A program made the position numbers and the translations under genes. This document shows positions 54,090 to 63,237 of a DNA stretch of 64,000 nucleotides, in pieces. The DNA is from CAVYXK01 sp963708245 (GTDB taxonomy: Bacteria; Pseudomonadota; Alphaproteobacteria; Acetobacterales; Acetobacteraceae). Positions within the stretch are counted from its first letter, which is position 1. Every line of letters begins with the position of its first letter. The stretch lies in NCBI GenBank assembly GCA_963708245.1, contig OY970201.1:1364001-1428000 (forward strand), written 5' to 3'. The notes under the pieces are model-generated. The model worked only from the letters and a program-made list of their open reading frames with translations, did no database searches and was not told the origin of the DNA.

Positions 54090-56957
54090 TCACCCGAACC
54101 GCGCCAGCGTGTAATGCGGATCGACCGTTTCACCGTGCCACACGGCGTCCGCCGTCAGCCGCCCAATGATCGGCCCCAGCGTGTAACCATTGGCGCTGAC
54201 GGCATTGAAGAAACCGGGCACACCCGGCGCCTCGCCCAGGATCGGCGCGCGGTCGATAGACGCATTCATCCCGGTCCAGCTCCGGATCCAATGCAGGCCA
54301 GCCAGCGCCGGCAGCACGCGGCCGCAAACGAACAGGTTCCCCTCGATGCTGCGCCGCAGGTTGCGGCTGCGACCACTCTCGGGATCGAAGTCGCCGAACC
54401 AGCCACCGCCGATCAGGAACCCGCCGCTCGCCTGCTGCTTCAGCGACAAATGCCGGTGGGCAAGCGCAATCAGATGACGGGTCAGCGGCGGCACAGGCTC
54501 CGTCACGATCACCTGTTGCACCGTGCCGGTCAGCGGCAGCTCCAGATCGACCTTGCGCCCGATAAAGCCTGCCGCCGGGCCAGCGGCGTTCACCACACGG
54601 CCGGCCAGCACCGGGCCTTTCGCGGTCTCCACCCGCCAGCGCACCCCCTCGCGGGCCAGGCCCGTGACCTCGGCGCCGCGCAGCACCCTAGCACCCGCCC
54701 GCTGCGCCAGCCGAAGCACCGCCATCGTGCCGCGCAGTGGGTCGCCGTAACCTTCGGCAGGGACGAAATCAGCCCCGAGCATGCGCTCGGACAACGCCGG
54801 GGCGAGCGAGCGCAGTTCATTCGCGCCCAGCACGTGGCTCTCAATCCCCCAGCGCCGCTCCATCGCCGATTTCCGCCGCAACCAGTCGAGGTCGGCGGCC
54901 GTCTCGGCCAGCATCAGCCCGCCCTCCGTGCGAATGCCGAGGTCCTCGCCGGCCGCCGCGGCGATCTCCTTCCACAGCGCAATACTGCGCGGGCCGAGCG
55001 GCAGGGTATACGCCGCGGGGCCGCCATCCTCGGGCGTGGCGTCGTCGAAATCATAGGACAGCAGCTGCACGTGCAGGCTGCCGGCGTTGGCCGTGCTGGC
55101 GGCCATGCCGGCCTCGTCGCGCTCGGCCACGACCACGTCGGCGCCGGCTCGCGCCAGGAACAACGCCGAGCACAGCCCGGCGAGGCCACCACCGATGACC
55201 AGCACATCGCAATGCCTCGTCTCCGCTGACAGTGATGCGACCGGATGCAACCGGGACGGCGGGGGCGGAGATGTCAGCAGCGGCGCTTCGAATTCCGGGG
55301 CCTCGAACATCAGAGGTGCGGCCGGGGTGGGACGCACCGGGGCGCGCGGCGCGGCAAAGGCGAAATCGTCAGGTGTCTCAGGACACAGGCGAGCGACCGT
55401 GGCGGCGCAGAACCTGCCCTGGCACCGGCCCATGCCGGCCCGCGTCGCCTTCTTCACCGCCGGCAATGAAGTCAGGCCGCCGGCCAACTCGGCACGGATG
55501 CGGCCGGCCGTCACCTCCTCGCAGCGGCAGATTATGATATCATTGGAGATATAACCAATATCGAATGGCGGCGGACGGAACAACGTCCACAGCGCGTCCT
55601 GGAAGGCCAGGGCTCGCCTCAGCGCGACTCGTGTGGCGGGCTCGTCCGGAGCGGCCAGACCGAGATCCCGCGCCGCCGCCAGCCCGGCGAGTCGCCCGCG
55701 CGCCATCGCCACCCGGGCGCCGCCCAGGCTAGCGCCGTCGCCGACGGCGAAGACCTCGGGCAATGCGGACCGCCCGTTCTCGTCCGTCTCGGTCGCCAAA
55801 TGCCCAGCCCCGATATCGACAAACCGGTGTGGCAGGCCGAGGGCGCGCGCCAGCCCGACCTCCGGCTGGAAGCCGAGATTGAGGGCGACGACATCCACCG
55901 CGATCACGCGTCCACCGGCATGGGCACGCTCCACACGCCCGTTGCCCTCCAGCGCAGCGACCCGCGACGACCACAGGATCGGCACGCCGGCGCGCCGCAG
56001 CCGGGCGGTCATTCCGATCCCTTCGCGCAGCAGGTCGGGCGCCGAGCGCAACATCCGCCAAAGAACGGGCCAGGCGGCAGGGCTAGGACGAGGCGCAGCC
56101 TCGATGACCGCCACGGGCTTCACCCCGGCCCCCAGCAGCTCACATGCAAGTTGGAGATTCAGCGGCCCGGTACCGGCGATCAGCACGCGCTCGCCGGGGC
56201 AGACGCGCTGGGTGCGGACCAGGGTTTGCAATGCGCCGGTGGTCATCACCCCGGGCAGGGTCCAGCCGGAGAGCGGCACCGGCCGCTCATGCGCGCCAGT
56301 GGCCAGGATCAGCAGGCGCGGGCGGAAGGTGAACGCGCGACCGCAGACCAGTGCGGCGATCTCAGCGGGACCAAAGGCGCCCCAGACGGCAGCGTCGGTC
56401 TCGATCCCTACGCCTGCTGCTTCGGCGCGGCGCCGCAGTTCCATCCCCAAGCGGAACTGCGGGTCGGGGTCCGTGTCCGCATGGCTCACGGCAAGCGGCT
56501 TGGCGTATTGGCCGCCGGGGGCCGACCGCTCGTCCAACGCCACGACGTCCGCGCCCGCCTCGGCGGCTGCGATGGCGGCGGACAAGCCCGCCGGGCCCGC
56601 GCCGACCACGAGGATGTCGCATACACGGTCCGCGACCTCCGCGGAATCGGGCGGCGGGGCGAGCGGAGCGGGCTGCGACGGCACCGCGCCCGTCACTACC
56701 GTGCCGTCCGCGACTTTGGTCATGCAGGCGCGCTGGCCGATGCGCCCATCGACCGTCACCACGCAGTCGTAGCAGGCGCCCATCCCGCAATGCAGGCCGC
56801 GTGGTGCGCCGGTGCCGGTACGCCGGTAGGCTAGGATGCCAGCCGCCGAGAGCGCCGCGGCGATCGTCTCGCCGGCTAGCGCCGATATGGCAGCTTCATC
56901 GAAATGAAAGACAAGGCGATCGCCAGTGGGTCGGATCGTCGGGTGGCGAAGTCGCAT
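54090..56957 (-). CDS. Fused three-subunit FAD-dependent amine/opine dehydrogenase (HcnABC-like)
   Basis: 955 residues joining proteins usually encoded separately. Residues about 1-90 are a 2Fe-2S (Fer2_4) domain with Cys57, 62, 65 and 78. About 110-470 are an FAD/NAD(P)-type flavoprotein (ILVVGAGPAGLSAAIAAAEA). About 470-530 are a BFD-like Fe-S domain with cysteines in ICRCEEV and RCQGRFC. About 580-955 are a DAO-type flavin oxidase (VLVIGGGLAGLCSALFLARA). This is the complete set of HcnA/B/C, opine-oxidase or D-hydroxyproline-dehydrogenase subunits in one chain. The family oxidises glycine, opines or cyclic imino acids; the substrate here is unknown. Start ATG 56957. Confidence 0.9.
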   Translation of the reverse strand: MRLRHPTIRPTGDRLVFHFDEAAISALAGETIAAALSAAGILAYRRTGTGAPRGLHCGMGACYDCVVTVDGRIGQRACMTKVADGTVVTGAVPSQPAPLAPPPDSAEVADRVCDILVVGAGPAGLSAAIAAAEAGADVVALDERSAPGGQYAKPLAVSHADTDPDPQFRLGMELRRRAEAAGVGIETDAAVWGAFGPAEIAALVCGRAFTFRPRLLILATGAHERPVPLSGWTLPGVMTTGALQTLVRTQRVCPGERVLIAGTGPLNLQLACELLGAGVKPVAVIEAAPRPSPAAWPVLWRMLRSAPDLLREGIGMTARLRRAGVPILWSSRVAALEGNGRVERAHAGGRVIAVDVVALNLGFQPEVGLARALGLPHRFVDIGAGHLATETDENGRSALPEVFAVGDGASLGGARVAMARGRLAGLAAARDLGLAAPDEPATRVALRRALAFQDALWTLFRPPPFDIGYISNDIIICRCEEVTAGRIRAELAGGLTSLPAVKKATRAGMGRCQGRFCAATVARLCPETPDDFAFAAPRAPVRPTPAAPLMFEAPEFEAPLLTSPPPPSRLHPVASLSAETRHCDVLVIGGGLAGLCSALFLARAGADVVVAERDEAGMAASTANAGSLHVQLLSYDFDDATPEDGGPAAYTLPLGPRSIALWKEIAAAAGEDLGIRTEGGLMLAETAADLDWLRRKSAMERRWGIESHVLGANELRSLAPALSERMLGADFVPAEGYGDPLRGTMAVLRLAQRAGARVLRGAEVTGLAREGVRWRVETAKGPVLAGRVVNAAGPAAGFIGRKVDLELPLTGTVQQVIVTEPVPPLTRHLIALAHRHLSLKQQASGGFLIGGGWFGDFDPESGRSRNLRRSIEGNLFVCGRVLPALAGLHWIRSWTGMNASIDRAPILGEAPGVPGFFNAVSANGYTLGPIIGRLTADAVWHGETVDPHYTLARFG

Positions 56958-57029
56958 GCCCGCATGCTGCCTCCGAGGCCTTGGTCGGACAAGCCACCGC
57001 AGCCGCTGTCGTGGTCCGGCACGTCGCTG

Positions 57030-58787
57030 CTAGCGGGGTGGGACCGGCTCGGGTGCCTGGTCGGAGCCGACTGGCACCAGGTCAGCCGGGGAGTGCTCCT
57101 CATTCGTTGGGGGCGCGGTCCGTGGCAGGCAGATACTCACCGTCGTAGCCCCCGGCCGACTGTCGATCGTCACCGTACCGCCGAGCTGTCGGGCGAAGCC
57201 ATATACCATGGACAAGCCGAGCCCAGTTCCCTTCCCCTGCTGCTTGGTGGTGAAGAACGGCTCAAAGGCGCTGTTGCGTTCCTTTTCCGTCATGCCGTGG
57301 CCAGTGTCCCTCACCTCCAGGATCACATGGTCGCGTCCAGGGAGCCGGGCCGATCGCGCCTCTCCGGCGGAGAGGTTGCGCGTGCACACGGTGATATCGC
57401 CGCCCTTCGGCATGGCGTCACGTGCATTGGCGACCAGGTTCAACAGGCTGAGCTCGAGCTGGACAGGATCCGCCAGCGCCCACCACAGCCCGGGCTGCAG
57501 GTCATGTCGCACGCGTGCGATTGGCCCGCCGGTGCGGCGCACCAGCTCATTCGAGTCGTGCACCAACGCGTTCACGTCGACCGCGACCGGCGTCACCGAG
57601 CTGTTACGGGCGAAGGCAAGCATTTGCGCGATCAGCTTGGCGCCGCGCTGTGCCGCACGCTCGGCGATCGCAAGCTGCTGCCAGTTGAGCGGGTCCGTCG
57701 TGCGGCGCCGCAGCACCTCGAGAGAGCCGAGTATAGCGGCCACCAGGTTGTTGAAGTCATGCGCGACGCCGCCGGTCAGCCGGCCCAGCGCCTCCATCTT
57801 TCCGGCCTGCAGCAGCGCTGTCTCGGCGCGGCGGCGGCGCTCCTCGGCCTGGACTGCGCGCCACGTGGTGAACAGGAGCACCAGAGCGCTGGCCGCGGCG
57901 ATGACGGCGAAGAACGAAATGTCCTCGTACCACTGGCCAAGCATCTGTTGCTTGTCCAGCCCGTACGTCAGGGTCAGGCCCCAGCCGGGGATTGCCTCGG
58001 CGGCGCCGATCTTCGCGCGCCCATCACTCTCCGAGAGGAAAATGAACGGCCGCACCCCCGGCCCGATTGCTGCCCGATTCAGGGCTGTCCTGTCAGAGCC
58101 GGTCGGGTCGCTGGGCACGAGCAGATAGGGTTTGCGAAACAACTCGGTTCCATCGGCGCGTAGTAGCGTAGTGATCGCAGAGCGTTGTGTATCCACGATC
58201 GGCTCGAAGAGGTTGCTGAAATAGGCAGACCAGACAGAGACCACCGCCACACCATCGAACTGACCATGGGTCACGCGAGCGCGGCTGATGACAAAGATGG
58301 CGCCCTGCTCCTGGCGGGAAGCCGGCGTGGTCAGTGGACTGATAACGATCGCGCCGGGGTCTGCTCGCGCCTCCCGGAAAAAGTCACGGTCGCGCACATC
58401 GGCCCCGATTGGCTCGTCGCTGCCGCTGGCAGCGGCGACGATCCCGTCAGGACCGACCAGGTATGCATCGGCCAGTTCGGGCAAACTGACCGAGAGCCGG
58501 CGCAGAAGCGCCTGCAGCTCCTCCGACTGCCGGATCGCCGGCCACTCCCTTTCCTTCGTCTCGTTCAGCTCCAGGTCGAGCGCCAGAGCGGAATTCTGCA
58601 GCATCGACTGGACGTGTTGGGCAAGCACGTCGAGGGTAGCGGCAATCTGCGTCCGCTCCTGGTCCAGCACGACACCACGGTCGTACCAACAGGCCCCCAC
58701 GAACACCAGGAGTGGGACGAGCACGGACGCCACAGCCCAGCTGGGCGGGCGAGGAATGCGCCATCGTCCACCGGAGAAAAGCCCCAT
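57030..58787 (-). CDS. Cache-domain sensor histidine kinase
   Basis: 585 residues. Membrane helix (VASVLVPLLVFVGACWYDRG), a periplasmic dCache-like sensor (about 40-265, with DRDFFREARADPGAIVISPL typical of Cache domains), second helix (FFAVIAAASALVLLFTTW), H-box with phospho-His in GRLTGGVAHDFNNL, and an ATPase domain with N-box NLVANARDAM, G1 DTGHGM and G2 GTGLGLSMVYG. Autophosphorylates and passes phosphate to a response regulator not present in the window. A GTG at 58817 is an alternative start. The upstream PEP-CTERM remnant begins about 100 bp away. Confidence 0.9.
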   Translation of the reverse strand: MGLFSGGRWRIPRPPSWAVASVLVPLLVFVGACWYDRGVVLDQERTQIAATLDVLAQHVQSMLQNSALALDLELNETKEREWPAIRQSEELQALLRRLSVSLPELADAYLVGPDGIVAAASGSDEPIGADVRDRDFFREARADPGAIVISPLTTPASRQEQGAIFVISRARVTHGQFDGVAVVSVWSAYFSNLFEPIVDTQRSAITTLLRADGTELFRKPYLLVPSDPTGSDRTALNRAAIGPGVRPFIFLSESDGRAKIGAAEAIPGWGLTLTYGLDKQQMLGQWYEDISFFAVIAAASALVLLFTTWRAVQAEERRRRAETALLQAGKMEALGRLTGGVAHDFNNLVAAILGSLEVLRRRTTDPLNWQQLAIAERAAQRGAKLIAQMLAFARNSSVTPVAVDVNALVHDSNELVRRTGGPIARVRHDLQPGLWWALADPVQLELSLLNLVANARDAMPKGGDITVCTRNLSAGEARSARLPGRDHVILEVRDTGHGMTEKERNSAFEPFFTTKQQGKGTGLGLSMVYGFARQLGGTVTIDSRPGATTVSICLPRTAPPTNEEHSPADLVPVGSDQAPEPVPPR

Positions 58788-58914
58788 CCTGGTATCTTCG
58801 TTTGTCTCTATTCCCACCCCAACGCGTGCCTCACAGCCGCGTGAGCTACGCGTATCTATTAGATTAGTCCGGTAACCGAAATCAAGCGGCCGTCAGCGGC
58901 ACCGGCCGGCCGGG

Positions 58915-59004
58915 TCAGGCCGGGTGGCGCCGGCGCGCCAGCCCGAGGCCCAATAGCCCCGGCCCAGAGCGACAAGGGTGAGGTCGGTTCCGGGACGGCG
59001 TTAG
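58915..59004 (-). pseudogene. C-terminal tail of PEP-CTERM protein, downstream of IS701 copy 2
   Basis: Minus-strand tail reading NAVPEPTSPLSLWAG, then, after removing one base from the GGGG run at 58957-58960, LLGLGLARRRHPA and a stop at 58915. This is the PEP-CTERM sorting signal: VPEP motif, membrane helix and Arg cluster. Exosortase would cut here. It joins in frame to the end of the 60556-60980 fragment across the IS, through one shared CTAA. Confidence 0.8.
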
Positions 59005-60551
59005 TCCTACTGAGTCGCAAACCGGACGGGCTGACGGCCTGATTTAGCCCTTGCTGCGACGCGGTCGCGCTATGGTACGGGTGAAGATTCGAACCGCTCG
59101 GGGAGGGCGGCATGGATCTTCGCGATCGGTCTGGCACGGAAGCCCGGTTCAGAGCCTACGCGGCGGATTTGGCCTCGGTGCTCGGCCATGCCGACCGGGT
59201 CGCACCGTTTCAAGACTACTGCATCGGCTTGATCTCGACCGAGGGCCGCAAGAGCGTCGAACCGCTGGCGGCGGTGACCGCACCAGAGCGGACCGCGGCC
59301 CAGCACCAGTCGCTGCTGCATCTGGTGGCGCAAGCCCCATGGTCGGACCAGGCGATGCTGACCCGGGTGCGCGAGTTGGTGCTGCCATCCATCACCGGCG
59401 ATGAGCCGATCCAGGCCTGGATCATCGACGACACGGCGTTCCCCAAGAAGGGCCACCACTCGGTCGGCGTGGCGCGGCAATACTGCGGGCAGCTTGGCAA
59501 GCAGGAGAACTGCCAGGTGGCGGTGAGCCTCTCGGTGGCCACCCACCAGGCCAGCCTGCCGGTCGCCTATCGATTGTATCTGCCGCAGGACTGGGCTGAC
59601 GACCCGGTGCGGCGGATCACCGCGGGCGTGCCGGCGGAGGTTACGTTCCAGACCAAGCCGGAGATCGCGCTGCGGCAAATGCGCCAAGCCCACGCTGATG
59701 GCCTGCCGGCGGCAGTGGCGCTGATGGACCCAGCCTATGGCAACAACGCTACGCTGCGTGGCGGGATCAGCGAACTCGGACAGCCCTACGTGGCCGGCAT
59801 CCTACCCACCACAGCAGTCTGGCGGCCGGGCGAGGCAGCAGTGCCAGCCCCGGCATGGTCGGGCCGCGGCCGGCCGCCCAAACGGCCGCGCCGTGATGAT
59901 GCGCATCAGCCGGTCTCGGCCAAGCAGCTGGCGATCGAGCTGGCCGCCGACGCCTGGCAGCCGATCACCTGGCGAGAGCGCAGCAACACGGCACTGAGCT
60001 CACGCTTTGCCCGCCTGCGGGTGCGTCCGGCACACGATGATACCAAACGCAACGAACCTGCGGCGGAAGAGTGGCTGCTGATCGAGTGGCCAGAGGGCGC
60101 GAGCGAACCGGACCATTACTGGCTTTCCACGCTGCCGTCGGACATCACGTTCGAGCGGATGGTGGATCTCACCAAGCTGCGCTGGCGGATCGAACGCGAC
60201 TATCTGGATCTGAAGCAGGAGGTCGGGCTCGGCCATTACGAAGGCCGCGGCTGGCGGGGCTTTCACCATCACGCAAGCCTATGCATTGCGGCCTACGGAT
60301 TCCTGGTCTCCGAGAAGGCGACGATTCCCCCCTCAGGACTTGCCCGCGCCTGGCGCGGCCAGCGACCTGCCGTTCCCGCAGGTTACCGACCCAGAGGAGC
60401 TGCCGCTGCGTTCGCAGCGTCATGTGCCGAACTCGATTGCGACGCTGCGCATCCGTCTCGCACGTACCTTCGTCCATGCACTGCCGCGATGTCCCTGCTG
60501 CGGGCATAGGCGCCAGCCCTTAAGCGCGGCATGATGAGTGACGCAGTAGGA
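59005..60551 (+). mobile_element. IS701-family insertion sequence, copy 2 (1547 bp)
   Basis: Same element as copy 1, opposite orientation, flanked by TTAG (59001-59004 and 60552-60555). The ends are TCCTACTGAGTC and the complement of TCCTACTGCGTC. It splits a PEP-CTERM protein gene; the reading frame around the insertion is restored by removing it and one TTAG. Only one base difference from copy 1 was seen (59979). Each copy has its own matching duplication, so the two insertions were independent. Confidence 0.95.
59112..60509 (+). CDS. IS701-family transposase, copy 2
   Basis: 465 residues with the same DDE landmarks as copy 1 (DDTAFPKKGHHSVG, VALMDPAYGNN, RWRIERDYLDLKQEVG). One residue differs: Arg in TWRERSNTA where copy 1 has Gly. 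The frame is intact, so either copy could supply transposase for both elements. Confidence 0.95.
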   Translation: MDLRDRSGTEARFRAYAADLASVLGHADRVAPFQDYCIGLISTEGRKSVEPLAAVTAPERTAAQHQSLLHLVAQAPWSDQAMLTRVRELVLPSITGDEPIQAWIIDDTAFPKKGHHSVGVARQYCGQLGKQENCQVAVSLSVATHQASLPVAYRLYLPQDWADDPVRRITAGVPAEVTFQTKPEIALRQMRQAHADGLPAAVALMDPAYGNNATLRGGISELGQPYVAGILPTTAVWRPGEAAVPAPAWSGRGRPPKRPRRDDAHQPVSAKQLAIELAADAWQPITWRERSNTALSSRFARLRVRPAHDDTKRNEPAAEEWLLIEWPEGASEPDHYWLSTLPSDITFERMVDLTKLRWRIERDYLDLKQEVGLGHYEGRGWRGFHHHASLCIAAYGFLVSEKATIPPSGLARAWRGQRPAVPAGYRPRGAAAAFAASCAELDCDAAHPSRTYLRPCTAAMSLLRA

Positions 60552-60555
60552 TTAG

Positions 60556-60980
60556 GAGACCCCAGGCTGCCGCCGACCGAGAAGCTACCAGCCCGCCGGC
60601 GATACCGCATTCACGGCTGCAACGCCAGCCGCGTTCAGCGCGAACGTGTCGCTGCCGAACCCAAATCCGGTGTCCGGGACAGAGTAGCTGCCAAAGACCG
60701 TGCCGCTGCCTAGCGCAGCATAGATCGCGGCGCTGGTTCCGTTGGGATTGTCCAGCACGGTGGCGGGCATAGATACCCCATAGAGCGTGTATTGCTGGCT
60801 CGTACACCCGGAATCCGAGACGCTCTCGAAGGCGCTGACGCTGAGCGTCGCCGCGCTTACAGTTTCGCCGGAAAGACCGGTGAGGGCAAAGCTGAAAAAG
60901 TCCCGCAGACAATGGTATGCCGCTTCGGGCGCCAGCAAACCAGCGTGCCTATAGTTCCACGCGGCGAAGCCGCAGCGCAT
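60556..60980 (-). pseudogene. Truncated PEP-CTERM protein fragment, cut by IS701 copy 2
   Basis: Family-like sequence starts abruptly with NYRHAGLLAPEAAYHCLRDF and runs through FFSFALTGLSGETVSAATLS, TLYGVSMPATVLDNPNG, SGTVFGSYSVPDTG and TFALNAAGVAAVNAV, the secreted domain of a PEP-CTERM family. It then shifts frame near 60588-60595 into SFSVGGSLGSPN, which continues across the IS into the VPEP tail. The signal peptide is missing because the copper ATPase gene ends inside the fragment's start. The gene is thus decayed by N-terminal loss, two single-base shifts and the IS. Confidence 0.8.
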
Positions 60981-63174
60981 TCGTCACGACCGAGACCGAA
61001 CTAAGCGACATCGCCAGTGCGGCGAGCATCGGACTCAGCAGAATGCCAAATGCCGGATAAAGGACACCAGCCGCGATCGGCACGCCAAGCGCGTTGTAAA
61101 CGAACGCAAAGAACAGGTTTTGGCGGATATTGCGCATGGTAGCACGGCTGAGATGCCGGGCGCGTGCGATCCCCATGAGATCGCCCTTCACCAGGGTGAT
61201 GCCAGCGCTCTGGATGGCCACCTCGGTGCCTGTCCCCATGGCGATGCCGATATCCGCCTCGGCCAATGCCGGCGCATCGTTCATGCCATCGCCGGCCATT
61301 GCCACGACCCGGCCCTCCGACCGCAGTCGGCGTACGACGCGGTGCTTGTCTTCCGGCAGAACCTCCGCCTCGACATCGACGATTTTCAATTGACTCGCCG
61401 CCGCCTGGGCGGTCCGGCGATTATCGCCGGTGAGCATGACAATGCGCACGCCATCCTCATGGAGCGCATCCAGAGCCGCCGACGTTGTCTCCTTGATCGG
61501 ATCGGCCACCGCGATCACTCCTGCCGCCCGGCCATCAACGGCGACAAACAGCGCCGTTGCTCCAGCTGCGCGCAGCGCCTCCGCCGCGGCGGTCATCGAA
61601 CGGATATCGACCTGTCCGGCCTGCATCAGCTTGGCGTTGCCCAGCGCAACATGCCGATCATCGACGCGTCCCTGCACGCCTTGTCCGGTAATCGACTGGA
61701 AATCCAACGGCTCTTCAACCGGCAATCCGCGCTCACGTGCGGAGGCAAGGATGGCAACCGCGAGCGGATGCTCGCTCGATCGTTCGACAGACGCCGCAAA
61801 GCGCAGCACGTCCTGCTCCGCAAAATCGTCCGCCGGCACAATGCGTGTGACACGCGGCTTTCCCATGGTCAGCGTACCGGTCTTGTCCACCACCAGCGTG
61901 TCCACCCGCTCCATCCTTTCCAGCGCTTCGGCGGAGCGGATCAGCACACCGACACTCGCGGCCTTGCCGACACCGACCTGGATCGACATCGGAGTCGCCA
62001 AACCGAGGGCACAAGGGCAGGCGATGATTAGCACCGATACGGCCGCCACCAGTCCGTGGGCGAGCGCGGGCGCAGGCCCCCAGACTGCCCAGCCGACGAA
62101 GGCAGCGACGGCAATTCCGATGACCGCCGGTACGAAATAACTGGCGACCATATCAGCGAGTCGCTGAACAGGCGCACGCGAGCGCTGCGCCTCGGCGACC
62201 ATGCTGACGATGCGGGCGAGCATGGTGTCCGCACCAACCTTCTCGGCGCGCATGATCAACGCGCCAGTCCCGTTCACCGTGCCGCCGATTAGCTTCGAGC
62301 CGGGCTCCTTGGCGACCGCCAACGACTCGCCAGTGACGAGGGACTCGTCGACACGGCTCCGCCCTTCCAGCACGATGCCGTCCACCGGCACGCCGTCACC
62401 AGGGCGGATACGCAGGCGATCACCTGGGCGCACACGATCGGGCGCGATCTCCTCGTCCGTTCCGTCGGCACGGATGCGCCATGTGGTTCTCGGCGCAAGG
62501 TTGAGCAGAGCATGGATCGCGCTGCCGGTCTGTTCGCGCGCCATGAGTTCCAGGAGTTGGCCCAGTAGAACGAGCACCGTGATCACGGCCGCGGCTTCGA
62601 AATACGTGGCCACGGCGCCGTCCCGACCGCGGAATCCGGCTGGGAAACTGCCAGGCGCAAGCGCCGCTACCACGCTGTACGTATAGGCGGTGCCAACCCC
62701 CAACGCGATCAGGCTGAACATGTTGAGATGGCGGCGTATCACTGATTGAAAGCCGCGCACGAAAAACGGCCAGCCCGACCATAGCACCACCGGCGTCGCC
62801 ATCGCGAATTGTAGCCAGATCAACCAGTGTGGTGAGTGCCCGCCCGGGATGAAGTCCGCCATCGCCAGCGCAAACACTGGCACGGTCAGCGCCAAGCCGA
62901 TCCAGAACCGACGCGACATGTCGGCCAGCTCCGGGTTCGGACCCGCCTCGAGGCGGGACACCATGAGCTCCAGCGCCATGCCACAGATAGGGCAGTTTCC
63001 CGGCTGATGCTGGCGGACTTCCGGGTGCATCGGACAGGTCCAGACCGCATCGAGTGGGACGGCGGGCGCCCGAGCAGACCCCGATTCCGCCGCTGTATCG
63101 TTATGACATTCGCGACGGAAATGGCGACGATCGCACACGGCGTGATGCACGCCGGGCGGCTGCGTTTCGTTCAT
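60949..63174 (-). CDS. copA: Copper-type P1B heavy-metal ATPase
   Basis: 741 residues from ATG 63174. N-terminal metal-binding part with CPMHPEV and CPICGM (heavy-metal-binding YHS/HMBD-like) instead of a full HMA domain. Then come P1B helices, the actuator loop VDESLVTGES, the ion-site motif ACPCALGLATP (CPC), phosphorylation loop VVDKTGTLTMGKP, SEHPL (P1B-specific HP) and MAGDGMNDAPALAEADIGIAMG. It exports Cu+ (or Ag+) from the cytoplasm. The divergent csoR gene and operator suggest copper-induced expression. Its 3' end overlaps the PEP-CTERM remnant. Confidence 0.93.
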   Translation of the reverse strand: MNETQPPGVHHAVCDRRHFRRECHNDTAAESGSARAPAVPLDAVWTCPMHPEVRQHQPGNCPICGMALELMVSRLEAGPNPELADMSRRFWIGLALTVPVFALAMADFIPGGHSPHWLIWLQFAMATPVVLWSGWPFFVRGFQSVIRRHLNMFSLIALGVGTAYTYSVVAALAPGSFPAGFRGRDGAVATYFEAAAVITVLVLLGQLLELMAREQTGSAIHALLNLAPRTTWRIRADGTDEEIAPDRVRPGDRLRIRPGDGVPVDGIVLEGRSRVDESLVTGESLAVAKEPGSKLIGGTVNGTGALIMRAEKVGADTMLARIVSMVAEAQRSRAPVQRLADMVASYFVPAVIGIAVAAFVGWAVWGPAPALAHGLVAAVSVLIIACPCALGLATPMSIQVGVGKAASVGVLIRSAEALERMERVDTLVVDKTGTLTMGKPRVTRIVPADDFAEQDVLRFAASVERSSEHPLAVAILASARERGLPVEEPLDFQSITGQGVQGRVDDRHVALGNAKLMQAGQVDIRSMTAAAEALRAAGATALFVAVDGRAAGVIAVADPIKETTSAALDALHEDGVRIVMLTGDNRRTAQAAASQLKIVDVEAEVLPEDKHRVVRRLRSEGRVVAMAGDGMNDAPALAEADIGIAMGTGTEVAIQSAGITLVKGDLMGIARARHLSRATMRNIRQNLFFAFVYNALGVPIAAGVLYPAFGILLSPMLAALAMSLSSVSVVTNALRLRRVEL

Positions 63175-63209
63175 GACGGGACATTGGCTCCAATCCAGTC
63201 TTGCCCTAT

Positions 63210-63226
63210 ATACCCCTCTCGGGTAT
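63210..63226. promoter_or_regulatory. CsoR-type operator between copA and csoR
   Basis: Palindrome ATACCC-CTCTC-GGGTAT, with the pseudo-symmetric G/C tracts bound by CsoR/RcnR-type repressors. It lies 35 bp before the copA ATG and 11 bp before the csoR ATG, placed to repress both. Confidence 0.75.
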
Positions 63227-63237
63227 GGTATCAACCT

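Noticed and set aside
55633..56834. Two long plus-strand frames opposite the fused flavoprotein
   Set aside because: Composition typical of antisense GC-rich DNA; the minus-strand protein has four complete cofactor motifs.
18373..60551. The 39 kb between the two IS701 copies as a composite transposon
   Set aside because: Each copy has its own 4-bp duplication and interrupts a gene whose frame is restored when the single IS is removed, so the copies entered separately.
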